From Pseudomonas sp. LS1212 (GTDB lineage Bacteria; Pseudomonadota; Gammaproteobacteria; Pseudomonadales; Pseudomonadaceae), in NCBI RefSeq assembly GCF_024741815.1, contig NZ_CP102951.1, positions 3,858,001-3,922,000 on the forward strand: DNA of 64,000 nucleotides. Direction: 5' to 3'. The translations under genes and the position numbers were made by a program. Under the pieces are notes generated by a model. It had not been told where the DNA came from. It did no database searches and saw only the letters and a list, made by a program, of their open reading frames with translations. Positions 21,533 to 29,590 of the stretch are shown here, in pieces. How positions within the stretch are numbered: position 1 is the first letter of the stretch; every line of letters begins with the position of its first letter.

Positions 21533-23098
21533 ATGCGTAATAACCAGCCGATTACCCAACGCGAACGGACTTTCCCGGCGCAACAACGGTTGATTTCAAC
21601 CACCGACGCCAAGGGGGTCATCACCTACTGCAACGACGCCTTTGTCGACGTCAGCGGGTTTTCTCGCGAAGAGCTGGTGCGAGCCCCGCACAATCTGGTA
21701 CGCCATCCCGACGTGCCGTCTGCGGTGTTCGCCCATATGTGGAGCACCCTCAAGCAGGGGTTGCCATGGATGGGCGTGGTCAAGAACCGTTGCAAGAATG
21801 GCGATCATTACTGGGTCAATGCCTATGTAACGCCGATTTTCGAGAACAATCAGGTCGTTGGCTACGAGTCGGTCCGGGTCAAGCCCAGCGCTGAACAGAT
21901 CCGCCGTGCCCAGGCGCTCTACCAGCGCTTGAACGCGGGCAAGTCGGCGATTCCCCAAGGCGATCGGTGGCTACCGGTCCTGCAGGACTGGCTGCCGTTC
22001 ATTTTGGTCAGCCAGGTCGGCTTCCTGATCGGCGCCTGGCTGGACTCCTCCTGGGGCTTTGCGTTGGCGGCGGGGTTGTCGGTACCGCTCGGCCTGATGG
22101 GGCTGAGCTGGCAGCAGCGCGGGCTCAAGCGCCTGTTGCGCCTGGCCGAGCAATCCACCTCCGACCCGTTGATTGCGCAGATGTACACCGACAGCCGCGG
22201 CGTTCAGGCGCGACTGGAACTGGCCATGCTCAGCCAGGATGCCCGCCTCAAGACCTGCCTGACCCGCCTGCAGGACACCGCCGAGCACCTCACCGAGCAA
22301 GCTCGCCAGTCCGACGCCCTGGCCCACAAGAGCTCTACGGGCCTGGAGCGCCAGCGCGTGGAAACCGAACAAGTGGCTACCGCCGTCAACCAGATGGCCG
22401 CCACCACCCAGGAGGTCGCCAGCCATGTGCAGCGCACCGCCGATGCCACCCAGGAAGCCAATCGCCTGACCGGGCGCGGTCGTGACATTGCCGGTGAAAC
22501 CCGCGAAGCGATCGAACGCCTGTCCAGAGTGGTCGGCGAGACCGGCCTGACCGTCACCCAACTGGCCCAGGACAGCAACGAGATCGGCGGAGTGGTCGAT
22601 GTGATCAAGGGCATTGCCGACCAGACCAACCTGCTGGCGCTCAACGCTGCCATCGAGGCGGCACGTGCCGGCGAGATGGGACGCGGCTTTGCCGTGGTGG
22701 CCGATGAAGTCCGTCAACTGGCCCAACGCACCAGTGAATCGACCGGGCAGATCCACGGCCTGATCGCCAAGCTGCAGCAAACCGCCAGCAACGCCGTGCA
22801 AACCATGGACGCCGGCCATCGCCAGGCCGAAGAAGGTGTGGCGCGGGTACTGGAAGCCGACCAGGCACTGGTGGGCATCAGCGAGGCGGTGGCCAACATC
22901 ACCGACATGACCACCCAGATCGCCGCGGCGACCGAAGAGCAGACGGCCGTGGCCGAGGAGATCAGCCGCAACATCAGCACCATCGCCCATCTGGCCGACC
23001 AGACCAGCGAACAGGCCCAGAATTCGGCACTGCTCAGTGAGGAGCTGACACGTACGGCGGGGACGCAGTATTCGTTGGTGGAGCGGTTTAATCGTTGA
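21533..23098 (+). CDS. aer: Aer-type aerotaxis receptor (PAS-MCP)
   Basis: A 521-residue methyl-accepting chemotaxis protein with no periplasmic domain. An N-terminal PAS domain (about 15-115; ISTTDAKGVITYCNDAFVD, then the NGDHYWVNAYVTPIF core) would bind FAD, as in Aer. A hydrophobic hairpin (about 150-195) anchors it. The C-terminal signalling tip contains LLALNAAIEAARAGEMGRGF and AVVADEVRQLAQRT, which bind CheA/CheW. Aer-type receptors steer cells by redox or oxygen. The acnA-aer order matches P. aeruginosa PA1562/PA1561, and the cbb3 oxidase genes close by fit an oxygen theme. Confidence 0.92.
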   Translation: MRNNQPITQRERTFPAQQRLISTTDAKGVITYCNDAFVDVSGFSREELVRAPHNLVRHPDVPSAVFAHMWSTLKQGLPWMGVVKNRCKNGDHYWVNAYVTPIFENNQVVGYESVRVKPSAEQIRRAQALYQRLNAGKSAIPQGDRWLPVLQDWLPFILVSQVGFLIGAWLDSSWGFALAAGLSVPLGLMGLSWQQRGLKRLLRLAEQSTSDPLIAQMYTDSRGVQARLELAMLSQDARLKTCLTRLQDTAEHLTEQARQSDALAHKSSTGLERQRVETEQVATAVNQMAATTQEVASHVQRTADATQEANRLTGRGRDIAGETREAIERLSRVVGETGLTVTQLAQDSNEIGGVVDVIKGIADQTNLLALNAAIEAARAGEMGRGFAVVADEVRQLAQRTSESTGQIHGLIAKLQQTASNAVQTMDAGHRQAEEGVARVLEADQALVGISEAVANITDMTTQIAAATEEQTAVAEEISRNISTIAHLADQTSEQAQNSALLSEELTRTAGTQYSLVERFNR

Positions 23099-23122
23099 TT
23101 ATTTTGGGGGGCCTTTGGCCCC

Positions 23123-23221
23123 CATCGCGGGCAAGCGGAACGCCGCCCGGCCCCTCCTACAGAATCTACGCGATCTTTGTAGGAGCTGGCTTTCCAGCGA
23201 TCGACCGCAAAGCGGTCGCCA
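23123..23221. repeat. Degenerate REP pair
   Basis: CATCGCGGGCAAGC near the left and GTAGGAGCTGGCTTTCCAGC (23179 on) near the right are mismatched REP arms facing each other, between the convergent aer and hydrolase genes. The short GGGGGCC/GGCCCCC hairpin just before it (23106-23123) lacks a T run. Confidence 0.7.
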
Positions 23222-23222
23222 A

Positions 23223-23912
23223 CTACAACAGAAACCCCGCCACCCGCTCCGCCGCCGCCTGCAAATGCTGCTCATGGCTAAACCCCGAAGCCTTCAACGG
23301 CTTCAAGTCATGATCCCCCGCCGTCAGCCAGCACACCTCGATCGCACTCGATAACGCATACCACCCCACCGCCTCCCGATTGCCCAGCGCATCGCGCTCG
23401 CCCTGCACGATCAGTGTCGGCGTACGCAAGTTCGCCAGGTGCTCGACCCGTGGTTTTTCCGGCTTGCCCACCGCGTAAAACGGATACCCCAGGCAAACCA
23501 GCGCATCAGCGCCCAATTCATCGGCCACCAGGCTCGCCATCCGCCCGCCCATGGACTTGCCGCCAATGGCCAGTTTCCCGGCGACATGTGGTCGCACCTG
23601 CGCATACACCTGGCGCCAGCACTCGAGCAGTTTGGCCTGGGGATTGGGCGGGCGCTTGCTGCCATCCACGCGCCGTTGCGCCATGTAGGGGAACTCGAAG
23701 CGTAGTACGCCGACCCCGCAGGCCACCAGCCTGTGGGCCATTTCATTCATGAACCCGCTGTCCATCGGCGCACCGGCGCCATGGGCCAGGATCAGGCACG
23801 GCGCGATCTGGCGCGGCCCCTGATTTTGCGCAGGATCCCAGCGCCAGCCGTTGTGCTGCACCAACTGCGCCCATTGATCCCCGTCAATACCGGCCTCTTG
23901 CCCATTACTCAT
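23223..23912 (-). CDS. Alpha/beta-hydrolase (TEX30/KANL3-like)
   Basis: A 229-residue hydrolase. It starts MSNGQEAGIDGDQ at 23912. Typical features are the oxyanion strand LILAHGAGAPMDSGFMNEMA, the nucleophile elbow GGKSMGGRMAS with the catalytic Ser, TPTLIVQGERDALG for the Asp loop and GDHDLKP for the His. This is the TEX30/KANL3-like branch of the dienelactone-hydrolase group. The substrate is unknown. Its start is only 48 bases from the ccoN remnant that runs the other way. Confidence 0.85.
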   Translation of the reverse strand: MSNGQEAGIDGDQWAQLVQHNGWRWDPAQNQGPRQIAPCLILAHGAGAPMDSGFMNEMAHRLVACGVGVLRFEFPYMAQRRVDGSKRPPNPQAKLLECWRQVYAQVRPHVAGKLAIGGKSMGGRMASLVADELGADALVCLGYPFYAVGKPEKPRVEHLANLRTPTLIVQGERDALGNREAVGWYALSSAIEVCWLTAGDHDLKPLKASGFSHEQHLQAAAERVAGFLL

Positions 23913-23960
23913 GCTTGCCTCGCTTTTGAAAAGTCTGCCTATAACCGTGGATGGAAACCC

Positions 23961-25166
23961 ATGAACACAACCAGCAGTGCTGCCTATAACTATAAGGTGG
24001 TCCGCCAATTCGCCATTATGACGGTGGTGTGGGGAATCGTCGGGATGGGGCTCGGCGTTTTTCTCGCCGCGCAACTTGTCTGGCCCTCCCTCAATTTCGA
24101 CCTGCCCTGGACCAGCTTCGGTCGCCTCAGGCCTCTGCATACCAATGCGGTGATCTTTGCCTTCGGTGGCTGCGCGCTGTTCGCCAGTTCCTACTATTCG
24201 GTGCAACGCACTTGCCAGACGGCGCTGTTCTCGCCGCGCCTGGCGGCGTTCACCTTCTGGGCCTGGCAACTGGTGATCGTCCTGGCCGCCGTTTCCTTGC
24301 CACTGGGCTTTACCAGCTCCAAGGAATACGCCGAACTGGAATGGCCCATCGACCTGCTGATTACCATCGTCTGGGTCGCCTACGCCGTGGTGTTTTTCGG
24401 CACGCTGATGAAACGCAAGACCAGACACATCTATGTCGGCAACTGGTTCTTCGGCGCCTTCATCGTCACCGTGGCGATCCTGCACATCGTCAACAACATG
24501 GAGCTGCCGGTCAGCCTTACCAAATCCTACTCGGCTTATGCCGGTGCGACCGACGCCATGGTCCAGTGGTGGTACGGCCATAACGCCGTGGGCTTTTTCC
24601 TGACGGCAGGCTTTTTGGGCATGATGTATTACTTCGTGCCCAAGCAGGCCGAACGCCCGGTTTACTCCTATCGCTTGTCGATCGTGCATTTCTGGGCCTT
24701 GATCACCCTGTACATCTGGGCCGGCCCGCACCACCTGCACTATACCGCCCTGCCCGACTGGGCCCAGTCGCTGGGCATGGTGATGTCGCTGATTCTGCTG
24801 GCACCGAGCTGGGGCGGCATGATCAACGGCATGATGACCCTCTCGGGCGCCTGGCATAAGCTGCGCAGCGGCCCGGACCTGGCCCGGGCCGGCGCGCGCT
24901 ACTCCGACGACTGGCATCGCGCGCATTTATACAACCCGCGCAACGTCGTGCCCGAGTCGAAGATGCCGGCCTATCCGTGGCTTGCGGCCAACCCGGTCGA
25001 CAGCCGCCACACCGCAACCAAGCTGCGTGCCATGCGCACCCTGGGCGTGCCGTACTCCGACGCCGACATCGCCGGCGCCGCCGACTCGGTCAAGGGCAAG
25101 AGCGAGATGGACGCCCTGGTCGCCTACCTGCAAGTGCTCGGCACCGCTATCAAGAACAAGAGGTGA
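23961..25166 (+). pseudogene. ccoN-ccoO in-frame chimera (collapsed cco-2 operon)
   Basis: An open frame of 401 residues that is not a normal gene. Residues 1-302 are the front of cbb3 oxidase subunit CcoN, ending at SGAWHKLR. From residue 304 (GPDLARAGARYSDDWHRAHL) it is the back of CcoO. The joint lies at 24866-24870. Compared with the intact copy downstream, about 848 bases are missing: the last 178 codons of ccoN and the first 104 of ccoO. The CcoN part keeps haem/copper ligands H60, H207, H257 and H258 and Tyr251 but has lost H345 and H347; the CcoO part has lost its membrane anchor and the CVGCH haem site. It cannot form a working oxidase core. By order it is the remnant of the second cbb3 operon of pseudomonads (ccoN2O2P2). 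Confidence 0.92.
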
Positions 25167-25192
25167 GCCTGATGAATTTCACGGAACCTGCA

Positions 25193-25648
25193 ATGACCAG
25201 TTTCTGGAGTACGTACATTTGCGTGCTGACCCTCGGCAGCCTGATCGGCCTGACTTGGCTGCTGTTGGCCACCCGCAAGGGTGAAACCAAGGGCAGCACC
25301 GACCAGACCATGGGCCATAGCTTCGACGGCATCGAGGAGTATGACAACCCGCTGCCGAAGTGGTGGTTCTGGCTATTCGTCGGCACCCTGGCGTTCTCGG
25401 TCGGCTATCTGATCCTCTATCCGGGCCTTGGCAACTGGAAGGGCCTCTTGCCTGTCTCGCGAGGGGTTGGAGCCGACTCCGGAGTAACAAGTTGGAACAA
25501 ATCCGCGCTTGACCATACAGCTGCCGCATCCAGACTGGGCGCGGCAGTTCCCCGCCTCCTTGCGACCAAGTGTCGCACCCTCCCTTGGTCCGCCTTTCCT
25601 CCCCCGATATTCGCGACTAAGCTTCTTGCCTCAGCGGGCCGACGGTAA
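25193..25648 (+). pseudogene. Truncated ccoP (cco-2 remnant)
   Basis: The first 87 residues (MTSFWSTYICVLTLGSLIG to GLGNWKGLLP) match the membrane-anchor region of the intact CcoP downstream. At about 25454 similarity stops abruptly and an unrelated tail runs to a stop at 25648. Both CxxCH haem-binding domains are gone. An in-frame ATG at 25172 would add seven residues. No ccoQ lies between it and the chimera. It would be at most a short membrane protein. Confidence 0.9.
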
Positions 25649-25985
25649 AAAACACTGCTCCGGTGAAACCTGCTCTGGGCACCTGCAACGGAATAACGCG
25701 CCGAAAGGCTGGTAGATACCGGCCCAAGTCCGGGTCCTCGATTATTCTGGCATTGCCCCCACAGTGTTCACCTCGTGTGTGCTGCAGTACACCCTGCGTC
25801 CTTTTTGTCTGCTAAGGCATTTTGCCATTATGCACGATTGCGTCATCGCGATGGCTGAAACGGCCGCAGAATCAGCTTCGGGAAGCATTTGCAGCGTCCA
25901 CGTCGCGTTGCAATGGCTAGTTGCTTTCTCCATACTTGCGACCGATTTTTTATCCTAAAAAACACCCAAACCGTGGAACCTTAGA
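25454..25985. other. Intergenic stretch upstream of intact ccoN
   Basis: About 530 bases between the ccoP break point and the intact ccoN. The first part is read as the meaningless tail of the ccoP remnant. No convincing gene is seen. I find no match to the ANR box TTGAT-N4-ATCAA here, which agrees with the first cbb3 operon of pseudomonads being expressed without Anr. The promoter of the intact operon must lie in this stretch. Confidence 0.6.
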
Positions 25986-27428
25986 ATGAGCACAGCAATC
26001 AGTCCGACTGCTTATAACTATAAGGTAGTCCGCCAGTTCGCCATCATGACGGTGGTCTGGGGGATCCTTGGCATGGGGCTTGGTGTCTTCATCGCCTCAC
26101 AGCTTGTCTGGCCGGATCTCAACTTTGACCTGCCGTGGACGACCTTTGGACGCCTTCGCCCATTGCACACCAACCTGGTGATTTTCGCCTTCGGTGGTTG
26201 TGCATTGTTTGCCACTTCCTACTACGTCGTGCAGCGTACCTGCCAGACGCGTCTGATTTCCGACAGCCTCGCAGCCTTCACCTTCTGGGGTTGGCAAGCG
26301 GTGATCGTCTCGGCAATCGTGACGTTGCCGCTGGGCTACACCACGACCAAGGAATATGCCGAACTGGAATGGCCTATCGCCATTTTGCTGGCCATTGTCT
26401 GGGTCACCTACGGTGTGGTGTTCTTTGGCACCATCGTCAAGCGCAAGACCAAGCACATCTATGTGGGTAACTGGTTCTACGGTGCCTTCATCGTCGTGAC
26501 CGCAATGCTGCACATCGTCAACCACATGTCGCTGCCGGTCAGCCTGTTCAAGTCCTACTCGGCCTACTCGGGTGCGACCGACGCGATGATCCAGTGGTGG
26601 TACGGCCACAACGCGGTGGGCTTCTTCCTGACCACCGGCTTCCTGGGCATGATGTACTACTTCGTACCCAAGCAGGCCGAGCGTCCGATCTACTCCTATC
26701 GCCTGTCGATCGTGCACTTCTGGGCACTGATCACCCTGTACATCTGGGCAGGTCCGCACCATCTGCACTACACCGCCCTGCCGGACTGGGCCCAGTCGCT
26801 GGGCATGGCAATGTCGATCATCCTGCTGGCTCCGAGCTGGGGCGGCATGATCAACGGCATGATGACCCTCTCGGGCGCCTGGCATAAGCTGCGCACCGAC
26901 CCGATCCTGCGTTTCCTGGTGGTGTCCCTGGCGTTCTACGGCATGTCGACCTTCGAAGGCCCGATGATGGCCATCAAGACCGTCAACTCGCTGTCGCACT
27001 ACACCGACTGGACCATCGGCCACGTACACGCCGGCGCTCTTGGCTGGGTAGCGATGATCTCGATCGGCGCCATCTACCACATGATCCCGAAACTCTTCGG
27101 TCGCGTGCAGATGCACAGCACCGGCCTGATCAACGCGCATTTCTGGCTGGCTACCATCGGTACCGTGCTCTACATCGCCTCGATGTGGGTCAACGGCATC
27201 ACCCAGGGCCTGATGTGGCGCGCAATCAACGACGACGGGACCCTCACCTACTCCTTCGTCGAAGCGCTGCAAGCCAGCCACCCTGGCTTCATCGTCCGCG
27301 CCCTGGGCGGTGCGTTCTTCGCCAGCGGCATGCTGCTGATGGCGTACAACGTGTTCCGTACCGTACGCGCCTCGAACCCGGCTGAAGCTGAAGCCGCCGC
27401 TCAGATCGCTGTAGCTGGAGCTCACTGA
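25986..27428 (+). CDS. ccoN: cbb3-type cytochrome c oxidase subunit I
   Basis: The 480-residue catalytic subunit of cbb3 oxidase, which reduces oxygen to water with high affinity. It has 12 or so membrane helices and all metal ligands at the usual positions: H60 (RPLHTN) and H347 for low-spin haem b, H345 for haem b3 (TIGHVHAGALG), H207 (WWYGHNAVGF), H257 and H258 (WAGPHHLHY) for CuB, with Tyr251 for the cross-link. It starts a tight operon: its stop overlaps the ccoO start by one base. It corresponds to the ccoN1 copy of P. aeruginosa. Confidence 0.97.
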   Translation: MSTAISPTAYNYKVVRQFAIMTVVWGILGMGLGVFIASQLVWPDLNFDLPWTTFGRLRPLHTNLVIFAFGGCALFATSYYVVQRTCQTRLISDSLAAFTFWGWQAVIVSAIVTLPLGYTTTKEYAELEWPIAILLAIVWVTYGVVFFGTIVKRKTKHIYVGNWFYGAFIVVTAMLHIVNHMSLPVSLFKSYSAYSGATDAMIQWWYGHNAVGFFLTTGFLGMMYYFVPKQAERPIYSYRLSIVHFWALITLYIWAGPHHLHYTALPDWAQSLGMAMSIILLAPSWGGMINGMMTLSGAWHKLRTDPILRFLVVSLAFYGMSTFEGPMMAIKTVNSLSHYTDWTIGHVHAGALGWVAMISIGAIYHMIPKLFGRVQMHSTGLINAHFWLATIGTVLYIASMWVNGITQGLMWRAINDDGTLTYSFVEALQASHPGFIVRALGGAFFASGMLLMAYNVFRTVRASNPAEAEAAAQIAVAGAH

Positions 27429-28036
27429 TGAAGCACGAAGCAGTTGAGAAGAATATCGGCCTGCTGGCCTTCTTCATGGTCATTGCCGTCAGTATTGGCG
27501 GCCTGACCCAAATCGTTCCGCTGTTCTTCCAGGACGTCACCAACAAGCCGGTCGAAGGCATGAAGCCTCGTTCGGCGCTGGAACTGGAAGGCCGCGACGT
27601 GTACATCGCCAACGGCTGTGTCGGCTGCCACTCGCAGATGATCCGTCCGTTCCGCGCGGAAACCGAACGCTACGGCCACTACTCGGTCGCCGGTGAAAGC
27701 GTCTGGGACCACCCGTTCCTGTGGGGTTCCAAGCGTACCGGCCCGGACCTGGCCCGCGTCGGCGGACGTTACTCCGATGACTGGCACCGCGCGCACCTGT
27801 ACAACCCGCGCAACGTCGTGCCCGAGTCGAAGATGCCTTCCTACCCCTTCCTGGTAGAGAACAAGCTCGACGGCAAGGAAACCGCCAAGAAAATGGAAGT
27901 CCTGCGTAACCTGGGCGTTCCGTACACCGACGAAGACATCGCCGGCGCACGTGATGCCGTCAAGGGCAAGACTGAAATGGACGCCGTGGTCGCCTACCTC
28001 CAGGGCCTGGGCACCATCATCAAAAGCAAACGGTGA
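27428..28036 (+). CDS. ccoO: cbb3 oxidase monohaem subunit II
   Basis: A 202-residue membrane-anchored cytochrome c. One N-terminal helix (about 11-31) anchors it. The haem c site is CVGCH in NGCVGCHSQMIRPF, and Met ligation is possible from the ESKMPSYPF region. CcoO passes electrons to CcoN. The start ATG overlaps the ccoN stop (TGATG). The part from GPDLARVG onward is what survives in the upstream chimera. Confidence 0.97.
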   Translation: MKHEAVEKNIGLLAFFMVIAVSIGGLTQIVPLFFQDVTNKPVEGMKPRSALELEGRDVYIANGCVGCHSQMIRPFRAETERYGHYSVAGESVWDHPFLWGSKRTGPDLARVGGRYSDDWHRAHLYNPRNVVPESKMPSYPFLVENKLDGKETAKKMEVLRNLGVPYTDEDIAGARDAVKGKTEMDAVVAYLQGLGTIIKSKR

Positions 28037-28041
28037 TATTG

Positions 28042-28233
28042 ATGGATATCGGGATGATTCGTGGCTTGGGCACCGTTGTCGTGATGGTGGCCTTTATCGG
28101 TCTGGCGCTGTGGGTATTCAGCTCGCGGCGCAAGTCCGAGTTTGACGAAGCGACCTTGCTGCCTTTCGCGGATGATCCCGAGGCCATCAAGCACGTCGAG
28201 CAAGCGAGAGCTTCTAGGAGTAACAACGAATGA
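28042..28233 (+). CDS. ccoQ: cbb3 oxidase small subunit CcoQ
   Basis: A 63-residue single-helix membrane protein starting MDIGMIRGLGTVVVMVAF with a basic SSRRKSEFDEA turn after the helix, the normal CcoQ/FixQ pattern. It stabilises the cbb3 complex. An in-frame GTG at 28033 overlaps the ccoO stop, but the ATG at 28042 gives the usual length. It shares ATGA with ccoP. Confidence 0.92.
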   Translation: MDIGMIRGLGTVVVMVAFIGLALWVFSSRRKSEFDEATLLPFADDPEAIKHVEQARASRSNNE

Positions 28234-29201
28234 CTACCTTCTGGAGTCTGTACGTCACCGTCCTGAGTCTGGGCACCATTTTTGCCCTGACCTGGCTGCT
28301 GCTGTCCACCCGCAAGGGCCAGCGTAGCGAAGCCACTGAAGAAACAGTCGGCCACGCGTTCGATGGCATCGAGGAGTACGACAACCCGCTGCCCAAGTGG
28401 TGGTTCATGCTGTTCGTCGGCACCATCATCTTCGCCCTGGGCTACCTGGTGCTCTACCCGGGCCTGGGCAACTGGAAAGGCGTGCTGCCGGGCTACAACT
28501 ACCTCGATAACGACAAGAAGACCGAGTTTGCCAACGGCCAACCGGGCTGGACTGGCGTTCACGAGTGGGAAAAGGAAATGGCCCGTTCGGACGCCAAGTT
28601 CGGTCCGATCTTCGCCAAGTTCGCCGCCATGCCGATCGAAGAAGTGGCTAAAGACCCACAAGCCCTGAAGATGGGTGGCCGCCTGTTCGCCTCCAACTGC
28701 TCGGTTTGCCACGGTTCCGACGCCAAGGGCGCCTACGGCTTCCCTAACCTCACCGACGCCGAGTGGCGCTGGGGCGGCGAGCCAGCGACCATCAAGACCA
28801 CCATCATGGGCGGTCGCCACGGCGTGATGCCGGCCTGGGCCGAAGTGATTGGCGAACAAGGCGTTGCCGACGTGGCTGCCTTCGTCCTGACCAACCTCGA
28901 CGGTCGCAAGCTGCCTGAAGGCGCCAAAGCCGACCCGGCAGCCGGCCAGAAGATCTTCGCCGCCAACTGCGTGGCCTGCCACGGCCCGGAAGGCAAAGGC
29001 ACCCCAGCCATGGGCGCGCCTAACCTGACCCACCCGCAGGCGTTCATCTACGGCTCGAGCTTCGCCCAACTGCAGCAGACCATCCGTTACGGCCGTCAGG
29101 GCCAGATGCCTGCTCAGGACCAAACCCAGGGTAACGACAAGGTTCACCTGCTGGCCGCCTACGTCTACAGCCTCTCCCACGGTGAGAAGGCTGCCGAATA
29201 A
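28230..29201 (+). CDS. ccoP: cbb3 oxidase dihaem subunit III
   Basis: A 323-residue dihaem cytochrome c. Two N-terminal helices (about 5-25 and 60-82, the second in WWFMLFVGTIIFALGYLVLY) anchor the periplasmic part. The two haem sites are NCSVCHGSDAKG and NCVACHGPEGKG. CcoP receives electrons from soluble cytochromes and passes them to CcoO. Last gene of the ccoNOQP operon, with a strong terminator 20 bases on. Confidence 0.96.
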   Translation: MTTFWSLYVTVLSLGTIFALTWLLLSTRKGQRSEATEETVGHAFDGIEEYDNPLPKWWFMLFVGTIIFALGYLVLYPGLGNWKGVLPGYNYLDNDKKTEFANGQPGWTGVHEWEKEMARSDAKFGPIFAKFAAMPIEEVAKDPQALKMGGRLFASNCSVCHGSDAKGAYGFPNLTDAEWRWGGEPATIKTTIMGGRHGVMPAWAEVIGEQGVADVAAFVLTNLDGRKLPEGAKADPAAGQKIFAANCVACHGPEGKGTPAMGAPNLTHPQAFIYGSSFAQLQQTIRYGRQGQMPAQDQTQGNDKVHLLAAYVYSLSHGEKAAE

Positions 29202-29221
29202 GGCAACAGCCTGAAACAACG

Positions 29222-29257
29222 AACGGCCCCGCCAGCGCAAGTTGGCGGGGCCGTTTT
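29222..29257 (+). terminator. Rho-independent terminator after ccoP
   Basis: A perfect 13-bp stem AACGGCCCCGCCA/TGGCGGGGCCGTT with an 8-base loop and a T-rich end. It separates ccoNOQP from ccoGHIS. Confidence 0.95.
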
Positions 29258-29281
29258 GCTTATCAGGTAAACGCCGATGCC

Positions 29282-29390
29282 TGTAGCCGCTGCCGCAGGC
29301 TGCGCTCGCACGCGTTAGCGGGCGCAAGATCTCAACAACGCCGGGGGAGCCCCTGCGGGACTCCAGCGCAGCCTGGCGGCAGCGGCTACA
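29282..29390. repeat. Long imperfect inverted repeat (GTAGCCGCTGCCG family)
   Basis: The left arm TGTAGCCGCTGCCGCAGGCT and the right arm CAGCCTGGCGGCAGCGGCTA are mirror images, with GGGCGCAAGATCTCAA and CCCCTGCGGG between them. It is near-identical in plan to the copy at 31557-31660, and both flank the ccoGH pair. Confidence 0.85.
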
Positions 29391-29422
29391 TGTTGCGCGC
29401 AGGGTACGGAACTGCAAGTCCA

Positions 29423-29436
29423 TTGATTCAAGTCAT
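29423..29436 (+). promoter_or_regulatory. Candidate ANR/FNR box upstream of ccoG
   Basis: TTGATTCAAGTCAT matches TTGAT-N4-GTCAA except for the last base. It lies about 155 bases before ccoG, further than an activating site would normally be from the start codon, so it may serve a distant promoter or be chance. The rest of the 330-base gap before ccoG holds the inverted repeat and no gene. Confidence 0.35.
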
Positions 29437-29590
29437 TACACCATCAATTGATTTTCCCCAACGCGGCCGATTGCCGCACCCTCCCACCCGGCGGCGCGAC
29501 AGGCGTATCATGCGCCCTAGAGCGATACTCTTCTGACTGTAGCCGGCACGTACTGGCTACGGCACTCGTCCACTGCCGTGGGACTCAATG

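Noticed and set aside
23101..23123. GGGGGCC-TTT-GGCCCCC hairpin after aer as a terminator
   Set aside because: No T run follows on either strand; it is part of the degraded REP region.
23961..25166. The ccoN-ccoO fusion as an ordinary collapse of tandem repeats by the assembler
   Set aside because: Collapse joins equal positions of similar copies; here different genes (ccoN and ccoO) are joined and the intact copy is still present, so a true deletion is more likely, though not proven.
26097..27425. 442-codon open frame opposite ccoN
   Set aside because: Antisense to an intact, highly conserved gene; composition (many His, Gln, Val-Asp runs) is that of a mirror frame.
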